The position numbers and the translations under genes are program-made. Shown piece after piece: positions 43,270 to 52,313 of a stretch of DNA of 64,000 bases. The notes beneath the pieces were generated by a model. It was not told the DNA's origin, ran no database searches, and saw only the letters and a list, made by a program, of their open reading frames with translations. The stretch's first letter is position 1. The number at the start of each line of letters is the position of its first letter. This stretch comes from Lithodes maja (lineage: Eukaryota; Arthropoda; Malacostraca; Decapoda; Lithodidae): NCBI GenBank assembly GCA_037953745.1, contig JBAKBP010004275.1:62001-126000 (forward strand), written 5' to 3'.

Positions 43270-43430
43270 ATCGGCTCTTGTCGGGTCTTTACGTACTGTA
43301 TGGGACGCAGCCTTTAGATAATACAGGTATGTTATAATCTGCATTATCTTGCAGTGCTGGGTTATATGAGTAGTTCTATTTGCAACATCTTCATTAGGTA
43401 ATATTATTAATGATAAGAACGTGTATTAAC

Positions 43431-43608
43431 CCGGGCGTTTCTGCACCCTCCTCAGCTCCCCGCCATGGAGTGGCTTCGGTCACCCAGGCTTTATTGTGGT
43501 CGGCAGGGAGGGTTCTGTGGGGGCGCTCGGTTATGGCCTTGGCCTTGCTTGGGGCCTTGGGGCTGTTCGGCCAGGCACCTTGGAGAACAACAACAACAGC
43601 AACAACCC
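43431..43608 (+). repeat. SINE-like repeat with (AAC)n tail, second plus copy
   Basis: Closely matches 15388-15583 (CACCCTCCTCAGCTCCCCGC, CAGGCTTTATTGTGGTCGGC, GGGGCTGTTCGGCCAGGCA) and ends in AACAACAACAACAGCAACAAC. An eight-base stretch present in the other copy (GACTTTCC region) is missing here. Confidence 0.75.
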
Positions 43609-43715
43609 ATACTGTTCCGGCGACGTCCTTTTCTTCCTATTCTAGCAACTATTACGCGATTTTATTCAGCTCCGGAAAGACCTCTAGCCATAATAAGGCT
43701 TCAAACTATCTCAAC

Positions 43716-43815
43716 CAACCCTTTTAACTACCACAGATCCTTCCTAAGCTGCATAATATCGTCTAAATATAGCTAGAATAAAATTGAAAAGACGTCGCTG
43801 GTATTCAAAGGGTTA
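43716..43815. mobile_element. Right half of a TTAA-type MITE
   Basis: AACTACCACAGATCCTTCCT, AAGCTGCATAATATCGTCTA and the end TATTCAAAGGGTTAA match the right half of the MITE at 13444-13649. The left half is not recognisable. Bases 43816-43999 contain nothing recognised. Confidence 0.55.
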
Positions 43816-44025
43816 ATATCCAGCTAAAGTTCTTATTGTTTCTATGAGATCCTATTAGAATATAGACAATTATCGTTACCGTATCATGATTTTATAATCT
43901 AACTTCGATGAAATTATGTCTACTATGGAAATATATGGGAGTATAACTAAACATTATTTAGTTTACCGGGTATATAATTTAAGTTCTATTTTACAGAATT
44001 GTACACACAAACACACACACACACA

Positions 44026-44175
44026 GTGATCCGTAGCATATTGGTAAGCGCACTTGGTTCACAGCCAAAAGGACACGGGTTCCATGCCCGGGCGGGAAAC
44101 AAACATTTAGGCAATTCTTCTTACACAATGTGCCTCTCTAGACCTAGCAGTATAAATAGGCCTCTGGAATAAGAG
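44026..44175 (+). repeat. tRNA-derived SINE, degenerate copy
   Basis: Head 44026-44100 is tRNA-like: A-box region GTAGCATATTGGTAAGCGC, an anticodon-arm-like CTTGG TTCACAG CCAAA (CAC in anticodon position, as in tRNA-Val) and B box GGGTTCCATGCCC. The acceptor stem pairs only partly, so it is not a functional tRNA. The tail CCTAGCAGTATAAATAGGCC resembles the body of an abundant decapod SINE as I remember it. A (CA)n run directly precedes it (about 43997-44025). Confidence 0.65.
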
Positions 44176-44364
44176 GCCACTTACGACGTCTTTTTTAGTG
44201 TTGGTGGTCTATTACTAGATGGACAGGTACCGTACAGGTCAACCAAACATTCAAAATCCAGATGTCGGCAATTGGCTGATTACAGATTACATGCATATCT
44301 ACAGCCACTCCAGCCATGCATTAACACTTCACGCAATATATACCCAGGTCGAACTGTTTTCGGT

Positions 44365-44390
44365 AAAAAAAAAAAAAAAAAAAAAAAAAA
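44365..44390 (+). repeat. Poly(A) run of 26
   Basis: A pure A tract in otherwise mixed sequence, possibly the tail of a retrotransposed sequence lying to its left (44176-44364), which I do not recognise. Confidence 0.8.
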
Positions 44391-44480
44391 CGTGAAGCTG
44401 TAATTATTGTAACTGAGGTGACCTGAAAATCCTCAATACTCTCTTGCCCACATCACACCTAGTCATCCATTCAGCAAGTC

Positions 44481-44955
44481 ATGACTCATCAGGCTGCTAA
44501 GGTTGCTGAACGCGGTAGTATGGTTGGAATGAACGAGAGTGGGATGTCGGAACGTTTACCGGTGGCAAAAAAAGGTGGGAAGAAGGGCAACTGACAAACT
44601 GACATAGAAGTGTAGCTAAGCGGAAAACCACGTCATAACAGGACCAAGAAATTAAACAGCATATGTATAACCATCCATTCTCCAATGCCGACGAAACTGA
44701 GCAACATTTGCAATTTCAAGCTTCTACAGAAACTATACGCAAGAGATTGAAGGAGAAGGGATATAAACATAGGTCACCAGCTGTCAAGCCAAAGCTAACC
44801 AAGAGGCACAAACAAACTAGGCTTGATGTCGCTCGACTATTTGTTGACCAGGGCATTGACTATTGGGCACGAGTTGTTTTGATAATGTCAGAGAGGTTCC
44901 ATAATAGTACCAGAACGATTAAAATTGTATCACTTAGCCGAGGTGGCGGGGGTTC
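44481..44955 (+). pseudogene. Tc1/mariner-like transposase fragment
   Basis: The best piece (44663-44955) reads STETIRKRLKEKGYKHRSP, KPKLTKRHKQTRLDVARLF and DYWARVVLIMSERF, which follows the Tc1 pattern of HTH end, LT..HR..RL.FA and W..V.FSDE. The first catalytic DE is not preserved (MSERF in place of SDE-F). A possible N-terminal part (VAERGSMVGMNESGMSERLP) precedes it in another phase with stops between. DDE residues 2 and 3 are absent. It is cut off by a SINE at about 44989. Confidence 0.7.
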
Positions 44956-44988
44956 TTCAAATAAGAATAAAGGTGGCTTCCTTTATCC

Positions 44989-45290
44989 GCTCATGGCCGA
45001 GTGGTTACGGTGCCCAACTTTCCCAAACATTCCTGGAGTGAGTGGGTTCGAATCCTGGTCAGGATACCTCTCTCCCAACCAAGAGTTGTTTTCTCAGACA
45101 AGAAAACTTTCAGCTCAACCACGCATGGGTCGAAGACTGCGCTGTTGTAAGCCTAGGAACACAGCCTTGGCGGGCAACCTATCTAGGTGAAAAAAAACTA
45201 CACAAATTAGCGATGGGCGACAAGCTAATCGGTGCCACTTACAGGTGGCGATTTTTATAACATACAACAACAACAACAACAACACGGCAT
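44989..45290 (+). repeat. tRNA-derived SINE with (CAA)n tail
   Basis: The head resembles a class II (Ser/Leu) tRNA: A box TGGCCGAGTGGTTA (44995-45008) and B box GGTTCGAATCC (45047-45057). A unique body follows (ACTGCGCTGTTGTAAGCC, GGCGGGCAACCTATCTAGG) and an (CAA)n tail at about 45267-45283. Pol III boxes are well preserved, so the copy may be transcribed. A small open frame across it (44663-45190) is a chance joining with the Tc1 fragment. Confidence 0.8.
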
Positions 45291-46073
45291 GTGAGTTAGT
45301 CCTAGTTGATAATGTGCATAACATATATAGAATAGTCATCATACAGATTAATACTTTCCATCATATCACTCTTGGCTAATTTCATGTTAACCGAGCATTA
45401 TATAACTTCTTAATTTCATCACTCATCCACTAATACCCCTAACTTACTAGTTAACTCCTTACTTATATTGTTCAAATACTATTAAGCTAGCATGCCTTGA
45501 TAAAACATGCACATTAACCACTCCTGTCTATACCATCGGTTGTTTACCTAAAAACCAACCACGTTCGGTTTAGTAACTCATCCTAGCCACCTCGCCCGCC
45601 ACTATCTGTGCAATATAGGATAGATCTTCCCCTATTACTTCCCTCCCCCCTTAGTGAATGCATATAACTTGTTTGCGAGTATAATACATAATACTTCACC
45701 TAAACTATCATTGGTGAATAGAGAGACCAGTTTATCATGAGAATCAATAAATATATACTCATTAATCCCATTAGGATTGACTAATGTTGGCAGTTTAATC
45801 GGGCTTTTCATTAGAGGGTTTATACAACTTAAGAAGGTTCTGTAGGAATTATAGGGACACATACTATGTCATATTTACCCTTTGACTTTCATATTCCCTT
45901 TTTACTCTGAATAAAATAGTTTCCTTTTCTACTCTGAATATAATAGTATAATGCCAGTCTGAATAAACTGCCAAATACGCGTCCTGATTCCACTAGGCCT
46001 TCATAACATTAACATAAACAAAAATCATAAAAGAGGGATTTTTTCAGAGGACTGACTCCATGGGCTGACTGAC
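45291..46073. other. Non-coding stretch
   Basis: AT-rich; repeated TACTCTGAATAAAATAG / TACTCTGAATATAATAG phrases at 45902-45952. No gene or complete element recognised. Confidence 0.45.
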
Positions 46074-46228
46074 CCATGGTATAAAGACTAATATTAGTCT
46101 TTATACCATGGACTGACTGGCCCATGGTATAAAGACTAATATTAGTCTTTATACCATGGGCTGACTGGCCCATGGTATAAAGACTAATATTAGTCTTTAT
46201 ATTAGACTAATATTAGTCTTTATACCAT
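46074..46228. repeat. Tandem array of perfect palindromes, 48-bp period
   Basis: A 38-bp perfect palindrome (CCATGGTATAAAGACTAAT followed by its reverse complement) occupies 46074-46111. The next, extended to 40 bp, is at 46121-46160. A third begins at 46169 and contains an internal duplication of the TCTTTAT-ATTAGACTAATATTA part. Spacers are GACTGACTGG/CTGACTGG. The array continues beyond the LINE insertion at 49228-49250. Confidence 0.92.
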
Positions 46229-49200
46229 CTATCTATCTATATGCTCAGGCCCAATCCCCATTTTGGGGGTAGCCGACTCAAGACAGAGCAAGAACAGGGA
46301 AAACACAAAAACATCATAAAACAAAAAATAAACAGATAAAAAACACAAACTCTCACACATCCAGGTCACCCAGGAGAAGACCCAGAGACCAGGGTTACCA
46401 AGGTCGCTCCAGCACTCCCCCGGCCCCTGACCACCCGGAGAGGTTCCGATCTCGGCAGGCAGACATGCAGCGGAGCCAAAGCCACAAGCCCTCCCACCAC
46501 ACTTCCAGGCACACCCTTCATATTAATCGTCTCCCCGGGCCAGGCGCCTGATGGACTATTATCTAGTCCAACTTGCGCCCGACCCCTTACTCCAAATGAC
46601 CACGTGTTCACTCAACTATTCACAAGCATTCTCCATTCACTCTTGTCCACCACCACTTCCCCTGCCTGATCTATAGTCATTCCTCTATCATCCAAAGCCT
46701 TTCTTACACAGTCTCTCCATCTCAATGGGGGTCTTCCTGCCCTTCTATCTCCCCTTGTATCTGACTCACATATTCTCTTTGTAAGCCTTTCATCTCCCAT
46801 TCGTTCAACATGACCATACCAGCTCAGCACCCTTCTGTCCACTCTGGCTGACAAATGTTCCTGCTGCCCCACTCTCCTACGTATCTCTTCATTCCTCAAT
46901 CTGTCTCTACGAGTAACTCCACACATACTCCTCAAGCAGCTCATCTCCATCACATCCAGCCCTCTTTTCTCCTTTTTCTTCAGAGCCCATGTCTCAGCCC
47001 CATACATCACTGTTGGCACAACAATTCCTTGATACAGTGCACTTTTTACTTTCACTCCGAGATTTCTCGTCTTCCACATACTTCCCATTGCTCCGAAAAC
47101 CTTCCTTCCTTCACACACTCTCTGTTTTACCTCCACTTCCATACCTCCACTCCTGCTTATTGTTCCTCCTAGATATTTAAAACACTCTACTTGTTCCAAT
47201 ATTTCCCCATCCAGCCTCACATCTAGATTCACCCTATGCTCTCCCCTATTACACACCATTACTTTACTTTTATTGACGTTCACCTTCAGTTTCCTCCTTC
47301 CACAAACCACACCAAACTCTTTGACTACCTGCTGCAGTTTCTCATCAGAATCCGCCACCAATGCTGTGTCATCAGCGAACAGCAACTGATTCAACTCCCA
47401 ATCTCTACCATTCTTTCCTACTAAACCCAATCCTCTTCCCATAGTTCTCCTTTTCACCTCCCTCACCACACCATCCATAAACATATTAAACAGCCATGGT
47501 GACATTACACAACCCTGTCGCAAACCTACCTTTACCTCAAACCATTCACTCAACTCACCATTTCCTACTCTCACACATGCTCTGCTCCCTTCATAAAAAC
47601 TCTTAACTGCTTCTAACAAATTTCCTCCTATTTCATAAATCCTTAACACCTTCCACATTGCTTCACGGTCCACACGATCATACGCTTTTTCCAAGTCCAT
47701 AAAAGCCCAAAATATCTCCTTATGCTTCTCTAAATACTTCTCGCATAACTGTCTTACTGCAAACATCTGATCCACGCACCCTCTTCCCCTCCTAAAACCG
47801 CACTGTTCTTCTCCTATTGCAACTTCCGTACACTTTATTATCCTCTCTATCAACACCCTGCCATACAGCTTTCCAACCACTGACAATAAACTAATACCTC
47901 TATAACTTGAACACTCCTGCCGATCTCCCTTCCCCTTGTACAACGGCACAATACATGCACTCTTCCAGTCTATTGGTACCATTGACACAGCAAAGCACAC
48001 ATTGAAAAGTCTCACCAACCAATCTATTATCACATCTCCACCCTTCTTTATACACTCCACAGCAATACCATCCAAACCTTCTGCTTTTCCCGCTCTCATT
48101 TGTTTCACTGCTTCTTTCACCTCATTTTCCTCAATCCTTTCATTCATTCCCTGCCACCTGGGTGGCCTGGGTAACCTATCTCCATCCACCTCTGCTTCAA
48201 TCACTGCTTCTCTTCCATCTCTTGTATTTAACAAAGATTCAAAATACTCTGCATATCTTTTCCTCACTTCAACTGGTTCCACTAGTAATTCTCCATTTTC
48301 ATCTTTCACTGACTCTTCCCTCTTTTGTCCTCCTTTCCTTACTTTATTTACCTCCTTCCAGAACATCTTCTTTCGTTCTTCAAAATTCTCACTCAGCCTT
48401 TGGCCCCACCTTTCGTTTGCATCTTTTTTCGCTTCTCTAATTTTCCGTTTTGCCTCTCTCCTTTTCTCCTTGTACCTCTCCCATACCTCAACACTACCAT
48501 CCTGTAAAACCCTCTCAAAACACTGTCTCTTCTCCTCAACTGCCTTTCTCACCGTATCATTCCACCACTCGCTTCCCTTCCTGATACCTCTGCCTCCTAC
48601 TTTCCTTTTGCCGCATACTACCTCTGCACTTGCTTTCACTCCTTCCTTAAACTGTTGCCATTCAATCTCTACTTCTCTCTCTTCCATCTCTCTCACTTCC
48701 ATCCACTTTTCATTTAGTCTTTCCTTGTACTCCCTCTCTTTTTCACTCTTCTCTAACTCACTAACTTTTATTACCTCTCTTACTTCACGCTTGTCTCTTA
48801 TTCTCGTGTAACTCTTAACTCTTAGCTTTCCCTCCACCAGGTAATGATCTGACATACCCTCCGCCTCACCTCTCATCACATTCACATCCAGCAGTCTACA
48901 CAATCTTTCCCTTGTCACCAGCACATAATCCATCAATGCCCTCTCTACAGTCTCTCCCCTCACAAGTCTATGCCAGGTGTACTTGTGTATACGCCTTTTT
49001 TTGAAGAACGTATTACCTACACTCAATCTACACTCTTCACATACATTTTTCAGTCTTTCTCCACTCTCGTTTACACCATCCACACCAAAACTACCGATGA
49101 CTCCCTCAACAGGCTCATTTCCTACCCTAGCATTTAGGTCCCCTAAAACTATAACATTTTCATTTTCATCAAACCCTTGCAGACAATCTCTCAAATCCTC

Positions 49201-49239
49201 CCAGAAACCCTCTACCTCGTCTAACTCTCTTTATACCAT
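46217..49239 (-). mobile_element. RTE-like LINE inserted in the palindrome array, 12-bp TSD
   Basis: TCTTTATACCAT flanks the element at 46217-46228 and 49228-49239. The body 46229-49227 (2999 bp) is on the minus strand and ends in a short (ATAG)n tail (ctatctatctat on the plus strand). The 5' end is truncated in the endonuclease. The 3' UTR (46229-46611) is C-rich and non-coding on the plus strand. Confidence 0.93.
46612..49227 (-). CDS. RTE-like LINE endonuclease (partial) and reverse transcriptase, open frame
   Basis: The frame is open from the truncation point to its stop at 46612, about 870 codons. Endonuclease C-terminal motifs IVLGDLNARVGNEPVEG, KYTWHRLVRG and GMSDHYLVEG come first, then a lysine/glutamate-rich linker, RT motifs AGKAEGLDGIAVE, YRGISLLSVVGKLYGRVL, EEQCGFRRGRGCVDQMF, AFMDLEKAYDRVDRE, GLRQGCVMSPWLFNMFMDGV, the catalytic NQLLFADDTALVAD, FKYLGGTISRSG, and the C-terminal GAETWALKKKEKRGLDVMEM and GRPPLRWRDCVRK. 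The N-terminal endonuclease with its first catalytic residues is missing. The absence of any stop or frameshift implies a recent insertion from an active source. The codon once read as a start at 49194 is TTG and is not a true start. Confidence 0.9.
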   Translation of the reverse strand, partial: ELDEVEGFWEDLRDCLQGFDENENVIVLGDLNARVGNEPVEGVIGSFGVDGVNESGERLKNVCEECRLSVGNTFFKKRRIHKYTWHRLVRGETVERALMDYVLVTRERLCRLLDVNVMRGEAEGMSDHYLVEGKLRVKSYTRIRDKREVREVIKVSELEKSEKEREYKERLNEKWMEVREMEEREVEIEWQQFKEGVKASAEVVCGKRKVGGRGIRKGSEWWNDTVRKAVEEKRQCFERVLQDGSVEVWERYKEKRREAKRKIREAKKDANERWGQRLSENFEERKKMFWKEVNKVRKGGQKREESVKDENGELLVEPVEVRKRYAEYFESLLNTRDGREAVIEAEVDGDRLPRPPRWQGMNERIEENEVKEAVKQMRAGKAEGLDGIAVECIKKGGDVIIDWLVRLFNVCFAVSMVPIDWKSACIVPLYKGKGDRQECSSYRGISLLSVVGKLYGRVLIERIIKCTEVAIGEEQCGFRRGRGCVDQMFAVRQLCEKYLEKHKEIFWAFMDLEKAYDRVDREAMWKVLRIYEIGGNLLEAVKSFYEGSRACVRVGNGELSEWFEVKVGLRQGCVMSPWLFNMFMDGVVREVKRRTMGRGLGLVGKNGRDWELNQLLFADDTALVADSDEKLQQVVKEFGVVCGRRKLKVNVNKSKVMVCNRGEHRVNLDVRLDGEILEQVECFKYLGGTISRSGGMEVEVKQRVCEGRKVFGAMGSMWKTRNLGVKVKSALYQGIVVPTVMYGAETWALKKKEKRGLDVMEMSCLRSMCGVTRRDRLRNEEIRRRVGQQEHLSARVDRRVLSWYGHVERMGDERLTKRICESDTRGDRRAGRPPLRWRDCVRKALDDRGMTIDQAGEVVVDKSEWRMLVNS

Positions 49240-51083
49240 GGACTGGCCCATTCACGGCGGATCCCATTGGCAATCAGCACATCACAGCCATGTGCCTATC
49301 TAATTATGTTTCTAAGCTTTCTGTCGTTATTGATACTACTGTAGCAATCGGTAGCCTATTTCACATATCTACCAAACTTTTGCATGCTTATCACGGAGCA
49401 GCAGTCCGTTTCCCACATCGTCTTTGTAGATCCCACTTACAACTAAACCATCTGTATTATATCCTCGCTTACTCTACACTTCTAATATAATATGCAAGCC
49501 TAATGTTTTCCCAAGTCCCATTTCTTTTGTACTGACCATATCATGTATTTCATGATATTCACTACCTCAATAATCTTTTACTTCTTTTAAATGTTCTAAC
49601 CCATTCTGGCTATAATTCCGTGTCATCTGGCCTTAGTCGTCAGGCGTTAGAATATTATTGATGTTCTAATGTTCTATTATTCTGGATTGATTTGGCATTC
49701 TTCTTTGTACCGTCACATCCAATCAATCTATGGACAATGGACAGCAAAATTAAAAACATAATCCATGTGAAGCCTTACTAAGGCCGGGTGAAATTTTAAA
49801 ATTACGTTTGTTGTTATTCACGCTTCTAGATATCTATCTAAAATCTCTGATTTCAACCAATGTTGCATTGTTTATTTGGTTTCATATCACGATTGACGAT
49901 GACTTCCAAATTTTTTGTAATAATTGAGTTACTTAATTCCATGTTATTTAGCCATCTAGATACCACTGATATTGCGTCTTGCCCCTGTCACCACTCACAT
50001 TGGTGAACAAATTATATATTTTGTTTCCGAGATATAGCTGGCCTTGAGTAAGGGAGATGGGTAATGGAATCGGACATCACAAGAATCCATTGAGCTATTT
50101 AATCTCCTGATACGCGTAATTATTGACGTAGTAATATTGTTAAATATATATCCTGAAATTTCTGTCGATTTCCCAATTTTCACTAAACTGCATGTGTTGC
50201 CCATTCGGGTAGTGTATCAAATTATTTTTGGAGAGCATGAATCGTTATCAGGATCAATAATTCAACCTATTTTTAGTGTCATTTGAAAAATTACCAATTT
50301 TTTTAGTTAGGCCTAAATCAAGCTAGGTCGTTAATGTAAAAGATGAACAATTGAGGAACTAAAACTGACTATCGTGTAAGATCCCAACCTTCACTACACC
50401 CAATTTGATTGCATAGGCTACTGTTAATGCTAATTTTTTGTGTCCTACTAATTAGCCATGGTCTAATTCACGTAATATAGTTCGCCCTATTCCAAGAGCT
50501 GCTTCTTTAATCAGCAATCTGTTATGTGGATATTTATCGAAAACTTTACTGACATGTCAATATCTTTGAAGGTATTTTTTTGTCTTTGTTTACAGATTCG
50601 TATGCTTGGGAAACGAAAGGTTAATTGATAGCGAGACACTCGCAGCCAACACGTTTATATTCCATTACAAGATTGATGATTAAGCATTTAACAAATGTGA
50701 CAGCAGCATACTACTCTTAATTTGACGTGTGTAATTTAGTCAGTAGCCAGCCCTTATTCCCACAAGGGGTAGGGACTATCAACAAGAAACACGTGAAAGG
50801 AGGGAAAAAAAAAATGGCAGGGGAAGAATCCATACAGCAGTTCGCACACAAACATTCGGAAACCTCAATCACTTATTAGCCCCGAAGATTACTGGCTTCA
50901 CCTCAGATGCTAATGACGTCCAGACAAATTAAGTCTCTTAGTCATTTAGGCTAGCTGTATATTTTTTATTTTTTTTTAGTAACATCGAATGCATATAAAC
51001 GCTTAGGATAACTCATACAATATATACCCGGTGCCCAGCGAACTTGGCGCTAATCCTGACCGCATAACATCTTATAACTAAAA

Positions 51084-51125
<42 letters not shown>

Positions 51126-51513
51126 CATAAATATGAGTAGATCAGGAAATAGATGTAGAGATTGACTACCAGTTTCTTGAATACTTTCTACACCAACACC
51201 AAGTATAGTGTTTAATTGGGGTTCTGATTAGAACAATCACTAACAAGTGTATAATAGATTATATAATACAATCTATGCAACTCATTGTATTCATTTTAAG
51301 TTATGTATAGAAATGTATCTATAAAGTAGTTTGTCGTGCGTAAATATATGTGTATTTAACGGAGAGAGAGAGAGAGAAAGCCAGCCTTCTATTATGATAC
51401 AAACAAATAATGATAGCAATATTGTCATATGTAGCGCCCAGCATGTGCGAGTACTGTGTCTGTGTGCCCTGGCTGTGGTAGCTCAGGTGGCTGCCGAGAC
51501 ACCACGGACCCTG
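49240..51513. other. Non-coding stretch
   Basis: AT-rich with no protein domain found. An (AT)n microsatellite lies at about 51087-51121 and a (GA)n run at 51361-51378. A phrase at 50740-50775 (CAGCCCTTATTCCCACAAGG) may be the 3' end of an unrecognised repeat. Confidence 0.5.
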
Positions 51514-52313
51514 TAGTAGAGTCATTTTCCTGGAATCCATCAGTGACCACTTTTCGGATACCTTTTTTTCTTGATGGATTTGACAAATAGGACCAATTAT
51601 AAGAACAAATTATTCCCATGCACCTCCCAAAAGTGATGGCTAACTTTTTTATAGCACATTTTTCAAAATGGCCACCGACACCATTTGGAAAAACATTAAA
51701 AGTTATATCTCTGGCATCAGATGAGCTACAACAATGAATGAGGTGTCATTTCGCACTATTTCTGGTATAACAAATCTGTTAGAATGGTTTTCATAACGTT
51801 TTGGGACCTCTGTGACCTCAACATACTACATGGCGGCTGGAAGCCATCCTGAAAAATGACAAATTGTTGGATCTCTGGCCCCAAAGGATCGAAGTAGACC
51901 AATAAAGAATAATAATGCACTCATTCTGTGGGACTGATATCCAAATTGGGCATATTATATAATAGGCCTTTACCGGCTGACTATCAGCCTCACCTCACCG
52001 CTGGGACTTCCAAAACAGTGCGTCATCAAGTAGGGTTTTATTTTTACCAGCGATGGGCTTCTTTCCTACCCTCAGCAGTGTGTATAGTCATAGAGTATGA
52101 TGGTCAATGCTTTATTCTATAATTATCCAGGGGTTTATTGCTCATTTGTCAGTTTGAGCAATTTGTGTCTCATTAATAATGCATAGTCTTCTAATTGTCC
52201 ATATTTACTGAGCCTCGGCATCACTACAAGATTCAAGGTATGATCCACAGCTGTCGGAATCACTCTCCTCACTTTTGCTGCTGTCATCACTTCTGTCATC
52301 TGCCTGTATGGTT
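51514..52313 (+). repeat. Left inverted arm
   Basis: Contains the 3' flank and the last codons (YLESCSDAEAQ, stop at 52205-52207) of the minus-strand gene. Compared with the right arm it has an extra 12 bp near 52290 (CACTTCTGTCAT region) and a handful of substitutions. Confidence 0.85.

Larger units (their letters stand above)
21289..43313 (+). mobile_element. PIF/Harbinger DNA transposon, split by nested LTR retrotransposons A and B
   Basis: Terminal inverted repeats 21289-21332 and 43270-43313 match over 44 bp with four mismatches (AGGCCGCGTCCCATACAGTA on the left; AGGCTGCGTCCCATACAGTA when the right end is reversed). The flanking trinucleotides are TAA (21286-21288) and TTA (43314-43316), consistent with the TWA target preference but not identical. 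Removing element A (25065-42524) and one target copy leaves about 4.56 kb, a normal size for an autonomous element. Two convergent genes are present: transposase on the plus strand, second gene on the minus strand. Subterminal CACGTC-type repeats occur at both ends. Confidence 0.93.

Noticed and set aside
44026..44100. Functional tRNA-Val
   Set aside because: Acceptor-stem pairing is incomplete, and the sequence continues into a SINE body, so it is a tRNA-derived repeat head.
44995..45070. Functional tRNA-Ser/Leu
   Set aside because: A and B boxes are good but no closed cloverleaf is seen, and a SINE body with (CAA)n tail follows.
47936..48811. 291-codon plus-strand frame
   Set aside because: Lies antisense to the RTE-like RT. 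Its low-complexity Ser/Phe/Leu content is the shadow of the Lys/Glu-rich LINE frame.
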